Assembly: GCF_014490745.1 (NCBI RefSeq)
Contig: NZ_LZEU01000001.1
Location: forward strand, 3,313,501 to 3,377,500
Reading direction: 5' to 3'
DNA length: 64,000 nt
From: Pseudomonas alcaligenes
GTDB lineage: Bacteria; Pseudomonadota; Gammaproteobacteria; Pseudomonadales; Pseudomonadaceae
Each line of letters begins with the position of its first letter. Within the stretch, counting starts at the first letter, position 1. The position numbers were made by a program, and so were the translations under genes. Shown here one piece after another: positions 24,866 through 33,398 of this stretch. The notes below the pieces were generated by a model, which saw only the letters and a list, made by a program, of their open reading frames with translations, did not search any database and was not told the DNA's origin.

Positions 24866-26974
24866 CTATCGCGTTACTAGCTTCATCAACTCAGGGCTAT
24901 CATGGGCGAGCTGAGCCAACTGCTGATTAACCTCATCCAAGAATGGAGCACTCTGAGGAAATTTCCCACAAATAACAGCAATAATGTACTCCGAAAGCAT
25001 GCACTTCTGGCCATCATCTGCCAACGAATTTTGGAGTATATCGAGGCTTATTTCCTTCTCTAGCACTCCGAACTCAAATGTCGAGCAGTTCCTGATTAGT
25101 GCCGCTCTAATAACACCTTCGCTGTACAGTTTAAAATTCGCCGAGGAAAGAACCTGCGCATATGGAAAGCCCGGAGAGAGACGTTCCTTTTCCGTTTCTG
25201 CACTCCGCATTCGCTGAAGTCCCGAGGCAACCGCAAGAACCACACCGGATATACACGTATTTGGCGGCGCTAGGAAAGATCCATCCCCTAGAGCCAATTC
25301 ACGTGTAGATGCGTCAATATGAAACAACGCATCGGCGCCAGATATCCCGCTCACATTATCAGCTAAGAGAGCCACCCTATCATGGAATTCACCCTTAGCT
25401 CTAAAACCTTTTTTAATTGAGCGATTTATAGCTTGATACTCCTGACACCAAGGGCATGCAGACGAACTATCAGGAAGCACCACCTGCTCTATAAATGAGA
25501 ACTCCCTATGAGCACATTGATCCTTGTACGCCAATGAGTTTCTCAGGCTTTTTTCAGCCCGAACGTCACTGGGCCGGAAAATTCCAACAAGGAAATACAG
25601 TTCCTTTATAACTCCACATAACCCCGGGGTTTCTCTGATTCGATTGTTTAGTGATTCCAGCCGAGAGCCACGAATCACAACCGTATCGTAAATCATTACC
25701 TTGCCGCTGGCTCGGGCCAGATCGCGAACACCGGAATCTTTAATACCATCAACCGAGTCTAGATGAAGGAAATTTATTCCCTGCTCAGCAGCGACTTCTC
25801 TAATTGCCGGATCATCCGCTAGGGAAATAATCAGCGACCCCGCAGGCATCACGCTAGCGACCTTTGCCTCTAGCTTTTTCCTGAATGTAGCTACTGCAGA
25901 CAAAACACTGTAGTCGATATAATAGGCGAAGTGCCGGTTGCCCTTGTCTTTATCCCCTCGATGGAAGGATACGACCTGTTCTAAATGCTCATTATATTGA
26001 TCGAAAAATTCTCGACCACTTTCAGCGATTCCTTTTGAGAGATTTACTCCTGAGTCGCTGATATTTTTTGCATAGTAGGAGCTAGGATGAATTTCTATAG
26101 CGGTACTACCAGCCTCACAGAATTTACATTCTTCGTACTTGTAGTTGACTATTTCCGCTTCAACCATGCACATGCTGGGAATTTTTGCATCAAAAGAGTA
26201 GATTGAAACAACATTCAACTCTTTATCTGGATGATCCTTAGAGAACATCTCCTTAATGTTACCAATCAAGCTCCCGCTACTGGCAACGCTTACCAGCAAT
26301 GTGGTCTTGTTCGAGCTTTTCAGCTCTGGTGCTGCGCTGCATAGAATGGCTATGCACTCAAACGGACTCTTTGCAGGGTGCGCAGGGAGCACATCAAATT
26401 TGGTTGCTTTCGATAGTATCTGCAAGGCCCGAAGTGGAATGGCTGCAATAGTCCACGAATCTATAAGAAGAAAATCAGACTGATCGATTTCCTTGAGAGT
26501 CCAGAATGCAATTCGATCCAATTCGTCCCTATCTCGAATCGAATCACCTAGACGGAAAAACGCATTGGTATGATTGTGCGAGGGCGTGACAAAGTGGAAT
26601 TCATTACCACTTCTCACAAAGCTTTCGTTAGAGTATTTATCCAAAAGCTTTTGCAGATCATGCTGAGCGATAGCGGCAATATCGAAGTTATCATTAGCTA
26701 GCGCGATATCATTCTGCGTGGCGCTATGCAGCTGATAGCTCTTTGATGCCGGGCAGTAAAGGACAATGCTAATTGACTCAACTTTTACCCTGGTAAATAG
26801 TCGATCCCTAATATGTGCATAATCATCGGATTTAAAGTCATCAATGAAGTTGGCTTTGGTTGTTAAGATGTAGCATTCCTGCGGCTCATCACCAGAGGTT
26901 TCGCTTGCCTTAGCTAGTAACTTGTCCAGTGCTGCAGGCGTATCTTCTACGCAATTTATTATAATGTAACTCAT
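24866..26974 (-). CDS. Large protein with two phosphoribosyltransferase-like segments, partner of a GHKL ATPase
   Basis: A 702-residue soluble protein that I do not recognise as a named family. Two segments look like phosphoribosyltransferase cores. The first, about residues 130-290, has DFLLIDSWTIAAIPLRALQ and TTLLVSVASSGSLIGNIKEMF. The second, about 345-460, has GSLIISLADDPAIREVAAEQ and VMIYDTVVIRGSRLESL. Both end in a strand-loop-helix like a PRPP loop, but neither has the acidic pair of active PRTases. Two CxxC pairs (283/286 and 507/510) could bind zinc. A helical C-terminal part follows (about 580-702). It starts 3 bases after the GHKL gene. Codon use is much less GC-biased than in the flanks. 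Confidence 0.6.
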   Translation of the reverse strand: MSYIIINCVEDTPAALDKLLAKASETSGDEPQECYILTTKANFIDDFKSDDYAHIRDRLFTRVKVESISIVLYCPASKSYQLHSATQNDIALANDNFDIAAIAQHDLQKLLDKYSNESFVRSGNEFHFVTPSHNHTNAFFRLGDSIRDRDELDRIAFWTLKEIDQSDFLLIDSWTIAAIPLRALQILSKATKFDVLPAHPAKSPFECIAILCSAAPELKSSNKTTLLVSVASSGSLIGNIKEMFSKDHPDKELNVVSIYSFDAKIPSMCMVEAEIVNYKYEECKFCEAGSTAIEIHPSSYYAKNISDSGVNLSKGIAESGREFFDQYNEHLEQVVSFHRGDKDKGNRHFAYYIDYSVLSAVATFRKKLEAKVASVMPAGSLIISLADDPAIREVAAEQGINFLHLDSVDGIKDSGVRDLARASGKVMIYDTVVIRGSRLESLNNRIRETPGLCGVIKELYFLVGIFRPSDVRAEKSLRNSLAYKDQCAHREFSFIEQVVLPDSSSACPWCQEYQAINRSIKKGFRAKGEFHDRVALLADNVSGISGADALFHIDASTRELALGDGSFLAPPNTCISGVVLAVASGLQRMRSAETEKERLSPGFPYAQVLSSANFKLYSEGVIRAALIRNCSTFEFGVLEKEISLDILQNSLADDGQKCMLSEYIIAVICGKFPQSAPFLDEVNQQLAQLAHDSPELMKLVTR

Positions 26975-26977
26975 TGT

Positions 26978-28084
26978 TCACACCGGAATAATGAGGGAGA
27001 ACGATGTAGACAGATCATCCGATCTTACCCTCAGGGGCATGATCATTGTATCCGTAAGAAAAGTATCGCTTTCGGGATCATAGTTCACACAAAGAGTGCC
27101 AGAAGTGGTCATCACCACTAAGCCTTGTAGCTCATTGGCGCACTTCATAGCGGTAAATAAACCGAGCCCACGAACAATTGCATTTCGCTGCACTTTAGAG
27201 GTGCTGTGCTTTTGGAACGCGGCTTCTACTACCGAAAGCTTGTCCTTCCCCGCATAGACATTTTTTAGAGTGTTGTAAATACCATCACCAGAGTCCGCCA
27301 CATCTACTATCAGGTATTTCTTTGATCTATGTTTTGCAGATCTATGCTTAAGATATGCCGTTAGCGCAGGCGGCAATTCAGCGCTATCAATATCGTGCTC
27401 ATTGTTATAAATGACTCGAGATAGCTTCATATATCTTAGCGATCTGCGTGAGGATCTAGCATGGTGAATGGTGTTTTCCCATACCTCTTTCAAGAATACG
27501 TACAGGCTCATTGAGCTAATAATTCTTTCTAGAGACTCCCTAGAGTCCGCATCCCTACCGATAATGAAGCCTTCTATTTTTGGTGCAAGCAGAGACCTGA
27601 AATCCTCTTCAGAAGGGTCTGTATTTCCAAAATTCAGTGCCGGTGGATGCTGGAAATATGGATCTAGTGCATACAAGGAGTACGACTGCCCACTCTCGTA
27701 TGCACCATGATCCATGTTCACTGCCCTGCTCACCTTCTCGATTAGCAGGTCAGTTACTTCTACACCATATCTATCAAAGATGGGTACATTCTGCGTGCAT
27801 ATACTGATGAAGCAAGGAGAGCACAAATAGCCTCCCTCACCTATTCCGTACTGATCAATATCTTTTTCTGATAAATGTATTTTTACGGCAGAGAGTTTTT
27901 TTCTTCTGCCCAACTCACTCGTGAGCGACATGAAGAATCCTTCTGCCCCTAAGGAGAAACCCGCTCCCTTTTGAAACACTATGGTTGTAGGGAAGTCCAG
28001 CTTGAACGCCGTGGCTAAATAATTAACTGAGCACACGGGCTTCACGAGGATCTCGAGCACAAGAATCTCCTTAGAACAACTCAA
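26978..28084 (-). CDS. GHKL (HSP90/MutL/histidine-kinase fold) ATPase-like protein
   Basis: A 368-residue protein with the ATP-binding Bergerat fold in its C-terminal half. The N-box is KEVWENTIHHA (Glu203, Asn204), the G1 box is DVADSGDGI (Asp264, Gly266, Gly268) and the G2 box is IVRGLGLFTAM (Gly306, Gly308). A possible zinc pair CSPC lies at about 88-91. There is no histidine-kinase dimerisation domain and no membrane helix. It is the first gene of a two-gene unit, 3 bases before the PRTase-like gene, which implies a functional pair, perhaps a conflict or defence system. No intact upstream promoter was assigned. Confidence 0.72.
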   Translation of the reverse strand: MSCSKEILVLEILVKPVCSVNYLATAFKLDFPTTIVFQKGAGFSLGAEGFFMSLTSELGRRKKLSAVKIHLSEKDIDQYGIGEGGYLCSPCFISICTQNVPIFDRYGVEVTDLLIEKVSRAVNMDHGAYESGQSYSLYALDPYFQHPPALNFGNTDPSEEDFRSLLAPKIEGFIIGRDADSRESLERIISSMSLYVFLKEVWENTIHHARSSRRSLRYMKLSRVIYNNEHDIDSAELPPALTAYLKHRSAKHRSKKYLIVDVADSGDGIYNTLKNVYAGKDKLSVVEAAFQKHSTSKVQRNAIVRGLGLFTAMKCANELQGLVVMTTSGTLCVNYDPESDTFLTDTMIMPLRVRSDDLSTSFSLIIPV

Positions 28085-28433
28085 TACTCAGCATAGAACA
28101 TGCCGACCCATGATTGTCTGCGCATACTAAACCATACTTCCATCTTCGGCCATGCAACAAAAACCACTTTTCCCAAGCTCTAGGTTCAGCTGGAGCACTT
28201 GGGCACTGATTTCATCTTGCCCGCCGATCTATGGTTGTCGCGCCTCTCCGTACATGTGCTGGCGGTACGGCTGCAGCAGACTTCTAGCGAGTTCGGTCTG
28301 AGAGCAGCCAGCAACGGAGTTCCACTCAACCCAGGCAATCAGCTCATCCTGATGCTCTTGGAGGATTAGCAAGGGCATGGGCTAACTGAAGGCTTGCTTC
28401 CGGCCAAAACCGACCATTCATAGCTGTTTGGAT
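28085..28433. other. Intergenic region between the two island systems
   Basis: These 349 bases separate the GHKL gene from the SMC-like ATPase gene. Base composition is higher in GC than in the flanking island genes. All short frames are interrupted, and no gene, hairpin or repeat was recognised. It may be remnant sequence from an earlier insertion, and it must contain the promoter of the GHKL unit. Confidence 0.45.
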
Positions 28434-30059
28434 TCAATTGTTTGAAGTGGTGTCTTTATCTTTGCGCCAATCAACGGTGTAAAGGAGCTTATTGGCACTC
28501 AGGCACAGTACGGCACATGGTTCGACAAGTGACTTTGCTGAGCTCGACTCTACGATTTCACCATCAAGCGAAATAAAGCTCTGCTGGTTCAATGACTGGT
28601 ACACTCGCAGTATGTTTTCGATGGCTTTGTTCTCGACATTTTTAAATAACAGCGAGTCGTGAACCAAGAATGGAATATCTATATGCCTTAGCAATGAGGA
28701 ATCTAGAAGAATTAAGTTAGAGTAAGCTTTGCCAGTGCCAGTATCCCTGGGTATCTCATAGCTGTACTTTTCTGGCTTCAGTTCAAGTTTAGGTGAAGCT
28801 CGCATTTCTCCATAAATGAAATTGACCAATCCTTCAATGTCGCCGTTCAGACTACTCTCAATTTCCGACAAAATGACTAGCTTTTGCTCTTTAAGCTTGT
28901 CTTTAAGTTCTTTAATTTTCTTCTTGAGATCGGTGAATTTGTCGTAAAGTTCGTTCTCATTAGTGAGCTTAGAAAGCCCCAAGGAGATATCGACCACTGA
29001 ATCGACGATAAAGGCTGGGTTTCCAGAGCTATTCAGCGCCTTTGCCATAGCGGTGTTACAGGCTGAGATTTGATTATCAACGAGCCTCAGTTGCTCAGAC
29101 AGTTCCTGCTCTTTCTCTTTGATTTCTTTACGGAGAATGCGAGTCAAACCGTTATGAAAAGACTCAATACTGTCTAATTTATCCAGATTGAGCGATGGGA
29201 TGATTTCAAGAAGCGGCTGAAAGCTTCGTTTGGAGATAGTTTTGTTATCTTCAAGATTGACTCTAACTCTCTCGAGCTCGCTTGAGATCGACATCTTGAT
29301 TTCGAGCAATTGGTTCTTTTGAACTTTTTGCTCCAGAACGGCTTCATCGATCAACTCATTGATGGATATCGCCAAGGTGGACATTTCATTTCTAATGCTG
29401 TCTAGGCGAGCATCGTATTTCGCAATATCTTCATTGTTCTGAATGTATTTCGCCTTGGTGATTTTGGGAATTATGCTTTGTTTGGCCGCAGCATTGAGGG
29501 ACTTTTGTTCCTCAGACAAGCTAGACTTCCGAATAGACATGTCTTCCAGTGGGCCAAATCTTTTGAACACCTTAATTAGCCAATCGATGCACTGAGACCC
29601 ACGTTCCTGTTTGAAATTATGGAGCGGCCTCATCACGTCTAGATTGTCACGCCCCCAAACTCGGGTCACCAAAGACACGACGGATCTGAAACTCAGATGT
29701 TCAATGCTCTTGGTATAGTGGAAGCGCAAGAAATCTAAATAGTCCGAGATGCTGACTTCGAGCTTGCCTCCATCGGATTGGTGAACATGGAGCAATGTCG
29801 GCGTGCCAGTATTTCTTTCAAAAATGTAATTTTTGTCCAAGCGAAGCTGAAAAATGTAGCTGTGATGACCCAGAGTTTCGTGAACATCTTTGCCATGGGT
29901 AATCAGCGCGTCACCGCCATAGACGAAATCGATGATCTTAAGGAATGTTGACTTGCCAATCGAGTTGGAGTTCGCGCGGTCTCCCACGACTATGTTCAAT
30001 TTCTCGTGAAAGGTAACGCGCCTTTCAGTAAACCAGTCACACTCGATATAGATCAGCAT
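28434..30059 (-). CDS. SMC-like ATPase (DUF2326 type) of an ABC-three-component system
   Basis: A 541-residue P-loop ATPase. Walker A is NSIGKST (residues 32-38) after LNIVVGDRANS. A long central region (about 170-400) is rich in Lys/Glu/Leu heptads and probably forms an antiparallel coiled coil. Near the C-terminus IDIPFLVHDSLLFKNV is the typical DUF2326 Walker-B-like element with His-Asp. DUF2326 ATPases belong to ABC-three-component (ABC-3C) conflict systems together with a small middle component and an effector. Both are encoded directly upstream (7-base overlap with the middle component). Confidence 0.82.
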   Translation of the reverse strand: MLIYIECDWFTERRVTFHEKLNIVVGDRANSNSIGKSTFLKIIDFVYGGDALITHGKDVHETLGHHSYIFQLRLDKNYIFERNTGTPTLLHVHQSDGGKLEVSISDYLDFLRFHYTKSIEHLSFRSVVSLVTRVWGRDNLDVMRPLHNFKQERGSQCIDWLIKVFKRFGPLEDMSIRKSSLSEEQKSLNAAAKQSIIPKITKAKYIQNNEDIAKYDARLDSIRNEMSTLAISINELIDEAVLEQKVQKNQLLEIKMSISSELERVRVNLEDNKTISKRSFQPLLEIIPSLNLDKLDSIESFHNGLTRILRKEIKEKEQELSEQLRLVDNQISACNTAMAKALNSSGNPAFIVDSVVDISLGLSKLTNENELYDKFTDLKKKIKELKDKLKEQKLVILSEIESSLNGDIEGLVNFIYGEMRASPKLELKPEKYSYEIPRDTGTGKAYSNLILLDSSLLRHIDIPFLVHDSLLFKNVENKAIENILRVYQSLNQQSFISLDGEIVESSSAKSLVEPCAVLCLSANKLLYTVDWRKDKDTTSNN

Positions 30060-30274
30060 CTTGAAACAATCCCTGTCGTGAAGTTCACCTGAATAGCATT
30101 GCTAAGATGTAGGATTTCTATGGCGTACAGAAATAATTCGATGGAGCCTGTGCTTGAAGACGTTTTCTTGTACAGCTCCCTGATCGAAATTGGCTGTTCG
30201 ATGGCGGCATGCACCTTTTCTGCATGACCAAGAGATGACTCTGCAAAAGGTATAAATTTATTTGGCGTGATCAT
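30053..30274 (-). CDS. Small middle component of the ABC-three-component system
   Basis: A 73-residue protein, MITPNKFIPFAESSLGHAEKV at the start, with a predicted small winged-helix-like arrangement (IRELYKKTSSSTGSIELFLYAIEILHLSNAI, then a beta-rich end). Its size and place between the HNH effector gene (4-base overlap) and the SMC-like ATPase gene (7-base overlap) fit the middle component (ABC-3C MC) of these systems. Sequence similarity alone would not be enough for this call; the context decides it. Confidence 0.72.
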   Translation of the reverse strand: MITPNKFIPFAESSLGHAEKVHAAIEQPISIRELYKKTSSSTGSIELFLYAIEILHLSNAIQVNFTTGIVSRC

Positions 30275-31029
30275 TCAAAAATCTCGCAGTTTTGAATGAA
30301 GAATGATGCGATAATTTCTGAGGCCTCATTGGAGTCAGACCCTGAGCGGTGACGAATCCAGTCTACAATATTCCTAAAGATCACTTGTTGGTTCTGTGTT
30401 TCTTTCTTTTGGAGTAGATAGTAAGTTTTTATTTGAAGGGAGAGCATGGTTGATGAGTTTGGGGACTCTGCCTCCACGAGCTGCAATTTTTTACGTACGA
30501 AAGAAAAATAGTTACTGACATTTTCTTTGATGCGATTTGTTGTTAGCCGGCTCATGGTGTGGTCTATCTTTGAGCTGAGCTCTTTGGGCTCAAGGCTCAA
30601 CTCGACATCCTCGTCCGAAATGTGTTCTAGCGCATCAATGATGTCCGCAATCTCTTTCTCAATGCCGTAATCATCCATCAGCTTGGACTGACGGTTTCGC
30701 TCCATGATGGACTGCTTGAGCAAGACCATTTCCCTGTAGCCTTCAACTGTCCTGGGATTGTCGAATTCGGTATGGCAGAGGATGCAAAGGGCGATGAGGT
30801 TGTCTGGGTGATCCACGTTCTCGTGGAGCCTGAACTCATCTTTGAGAAGCTCTAACTCTTTAGGCGTGGGGTTTAATGGATAGATATGTGCAAGCTCATA
30901 TCTTTTATTTGACGTCTTGGCTTTCTCGTACATCAGGGGTTTGCGACATTTAGGGCATTTACCCGAAACCTCGCCCACCAGCATGATGTTGATGTTCTCT
31001 GAGAAACCTTTGCGTTTTTTCGTGGGCAT
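30271..31029 (-). CDS. HNH-nuclease effector of the ABC-three-component system
   Basis: A 252-residue protein. The N-terminal third is a zinc-containing HNH domain: CPKC (25-28), ELAHIYP with His48, then DNLIALCILCHTEFD with Asn77, Cys82, Cys85 and His86. The C-terminal two thirds are helical (LEHISDEDVELSLEPKELSSK onward) and probably correspond to the ABC-3C C-terminal adaptor that docks on the ATPase complex. In ABC-3C systems the effector is expected to cut nucleic acid when the ATPase senses foreign DNA; that is family-level inference. It is the first gene of a three-gene unit. Confidence 0.8.
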   Translation of the reverse strand: MPTKKRKGFSENINIMLVGEVSGKCPKCRKPLMYEKAKTSNKRYELAHIYPLNPTPKELELLKDEFRLHENVDHPDNLIALCILCHTEFDNPRTVEGYREMVLLKQSIMERNRQSKLMDDYGIEKEIADIIDALEHISDEDVELSLEPKELSSKIDHTMSRLTTNRIKENVSNYFSFVRKKLQLVEAESPNSSTMLSLQIKTYYLLQKKETQNQQVIFRNIVDWIRHRSGSDSNEASEIIASFFIQNCEIFE

Positions 31030-31182
31030 GCTCTGTTCCCTGAGCGCGAGGCGAGCAAAAGAAGCGTAAGCGGATGATAGCGGAATGAAATCACGCTACA
31101 AAGCCTATCTAAGCCCCAGGCTTCTAAGCGCCACCCTCGGTTAATTGTGGGCAAAACCGGTCTCCCGCGAGCGTCTGCTTTT

Positions 31183-32413
31183 GGCTGTGGACTCAACCGG
31201 TGAACGCAACACACTGAACCCTGTGTAAGCAGGAGGGTGTTGCAGATGAAGCAAAGACCTCGGATCTACTACACCGAAAGCCAGAAGGCGTTGATGTGGG
31301 ATCGCTGGAAGGCAGGCGATTCGCTCCAGAAGATTGCGCAGCTGTTCGATCGAAATCACTCTTCGATCCAGCGAATTCTTGCCGAGACAGGAGGCATCCG
31401 CCCAGCTGCGCGACGACGCTCCAGGTTGTCGCTAACGCTGGTTGAGCGCGAAGAGATCTCACGTGCACTTGCAGCTGGCCAGTCGATTCGGCAAATCGCA
31501 TTACGCCTGGAGCGCGCCCCATCCACCGTCAGTCGCGAGATTAGCCGTAACGGTGGTCGTCGGTCTTACCGCGCCAACGAAGCTGAACAAGCGGCATGGG
31601 ATAGGGCTCATCGCCCGAAGCTGTGCAAGCTTGCTCAGTGTCCGAAGTTGGCGCAGCTTGTTGCGGAGAAGCTTCAGATTCAGTGGTCGCCCGAGCAGAT
31701 CGCTGGATGGTTGAAGCGAACATACCCGGACGCGGCCAGTCAGGTGTCACACGAAACCATCTACCGGAGCCTCTTCATCCAGGCCCGTGGCGCATTGAAG
31801 AAGGAGTTACTGGAGCATCTGCGCCGCAGCCGGGCCATGCGCCGCTCGCGTCATCACACCCAGAAAACCGACAACCATGGCCGCATCAGCGATACGATTT
31901 CCATCAGCGAACGGCCAGCCTGCGTTGAGGATCGTGCGGTACCAGGGCACTGGGAAGGGGATCTGTTGTGCGGCAGCAAGAATAGCCAGATTGCCACGCT
32001 AGTAGAGCGCCACAGCCGCTACGTGATGCTGGTAAAGGTGGGTGGAAAAGATACCGAGACAGTGGTGAACGCACTGATCGAAAATGCCCGGCGACTGCCT
32101 CAGGAGCTCTATCGATCACTGACCTGGGATCGTGGCAAGGAGATGGCCGCTCACAAGCGCTTTACCCTGGCGACGGACATCCAGGTCTATTTCTGCGATC
32201 CGCACAATCCCTGGCAACGAGGGACGAATGAAAATACCAACGGCCTGCTACGGCAGTACTTCCCGAAGGGAATGGATCTCTCGCTCTACTCGCAGGATGA
32301 GCTGGATGTAGTCGCTCGGCAGTTGAACGAGCGGCCCAGAAAGACTCTGGGATACTCGACCCCTGCCGAGTGCTTTAACCACGCTGTTGCGTCGACCGGT
32401 TGAGTCCACAGCC
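31183..32413 (+). mobile_element. Complete IS30-family insertion sequence
   Basis: A 1231-bp element bounded by 28-bp terminal inverted repeats. The left end (31183-31210) begins GGCTGTGGACTCAACCGGT, and the right end (32386-32413) is its complement with 2 mismatches in 28. It contains one intact transposase gene, whose stop codon lies inside the right repeat. No convincing target-site duplication was seen at the junctions (TTTT outside the left end, GCTT outside the right). Confidence 0.9.
31246..32403 (+). CDS. IS30-family transposase
   Basis: A 385-residue transposase. The N-terminal HTH region (IYYTESQKALMWDRWKAGDSL) and a second HTH (SIRQIALRLERAPSTVSREI) bind the ends. The catalytic DDE core has the IS30 pattern: GHWEGDLLCGSKN (first Asp), LTWDRGKEMAAHKRF (second Asp) and WQRGTNENTNGLLRQYFPKG (Glu). 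No frameshift or stop was seen, so it should be active. The ATG at 31246 has AGGAGGG 8 bases upstream; a GTG at 31237 and a TTG at 31240 are in frame. Confidence 0.92.
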   Translation: MKQRPRIYYTESQKALMWDRWKAGDSLQKIAQLFDRNHSSIQRILAETGGIRPAARRRSRLSLTLVEREEISRALAAGQSIRQIALRLERAPSTVSREISRNGGRRSYRANEAEQAAWDRAHRPKLCKLAQCPKLAQLVAEKLQIQWSPEQIAGWLKRTYPDAASQVSHETIYRSLFIQARGALKKELLEHLRRSRAMRRSRHHTQKTDNHGRISDTISISERPACVEDRAVPGHWEGDLLCGSKNSQIATLVERHSRYVMLVKVGGKDTETVVNALIENARRLPQELYRSLTWDRGKEMAAHKRFTLATDIQVYFCDPHNPWQRGTNENTNGLLRQYFPKGMDLSLYSQDELDVVARQLNERPRKTLGYSTPAECFNHAVASTG

Positions 32414-32571
32414 GCTTGCGGACAATCACAAGCACACGAAACCATCCGGCAACACCAAACGCCCCACCAGCAGCGGGGGCTGGAGGCTTTGCGCAGCCTG
32501 GTGATCCCGCAGTAGGGTTGAAACCATAGAACCAGGGCCGCAGCAACGGCCCCAGACAAAGGAATGCAGCC

Positions 32572-33393
32572 ATGGATGACTATCTTGACCTGAACAAGGC
32601 CAACTGGGATGAGCGGGCACCGCTGCACGCCGCTTCACCTGACTATGAAGCGGCACGCTTCATCACCTCTCCCGACCACCTGTCTGCCGTGGTGCGCTTC
32701 GACCAACCCCGCCTCGGCAATATTGCCGGTCTGCGCGGCCTACACCTGCAGTGCCATATCGGTACAGACACCCTATCCCTGAGCCGCCTCGGTGCAGCCA
32801 TGACCGGCCTGGATTTTTCGGCCGCCTCGCTAGCTCAGGCACGCAAACTGGCAAACGACTGCGGTGCCAGCATTACCTACGTCGAAGCCCCCGTTTACCA
32901 AGCTGCGCAGGTACTTGGAGAAGCAGCGTTCGATCTGGTTTATACCGGTGTCGGCGCCCTGAACTGGCTGCCCAGCATTGCTAGCTGGGCGCACAACGTT
33001 GCAGCCTTGCTGAAACCCGGCGGCCGTCTTTTTCTGCGTGAAGGGCACCCTATGCTCCTGGCGCTGGACGAAGATTGCCAGGATGAGCTGAAAGTCACCC
33101 TGCCGTACTTCGAGCGACCTGAGCCGATGGTCTGGGACGACGCCAACACCTATGTGGCAACCGATACCACGCTGACCGCCACCATCACCCACGAGTGGAA
33201 CCATGGTCTTGGCGAGGTCATTTCAGCACTGCTGCGCCACGGGCTGGATCTGGTTGCAATAGAGGAGCACGACTGCATCCCCTGGGAAGCCCTGCCCGGT
33301 CAAATGACCCTCGGGACGGATGGTGAGTGGCGCCTGAGCAAAGACCCATGGCGCCTGCCGCTGAGCTACACACTACAGGCGGTCAAGCGCTAA
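32572..33393 (+). CDS. Class I SAM-dependent methyltransferase
   Basis: A 273-residue cytoplasmic protein. Motif I is slightly changed (GLHLQCHIGTDTLSLSRLGA, where the usual G-x-G-x-G is C-H-I-G), followed by the acidic motif VTGLDFSAASLAQARKLA and the post-motif LVYTGVGALNWLP. LKPGGRLFLREGHP is the motif III region. It would methylate a small molecule, but the substrate is unknown. It lies just after the IS30 element and returns to the codon use of the core genome. Confidence 0.83.
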   Translation: MDDYLDLNKANWDERAPLHAASPDYEAARFITSPDHLSAVVRFDQPRLGNIAGLRGLHLQCHIGTDTLSLSRLGAAMTGLDFSAASLAQARKLANDCGASITYVEAPVYQAAQVLGEAAFDLVYTGVGALNWLPSIASWAHNVAALLKPGGRLFLREGHPMLLALDEDCQDELKVTLPYFERPEPMVWDDANTYVATDTTLTATITHEWNHGLGEVISALLRHGLDLVAIEEHDCIPWEALPGQMTLGTDGEWRLSKDPWRLPLSYTLQAVKR

Positions 33394-33398
33394 CGCGT

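Noticed and set aside
28229..28379. Possible short gene between the two island systems
   Set aside because: Careful re-reading of the frame meets a stop after about 31 codons; no ribosome site or recognisable product.
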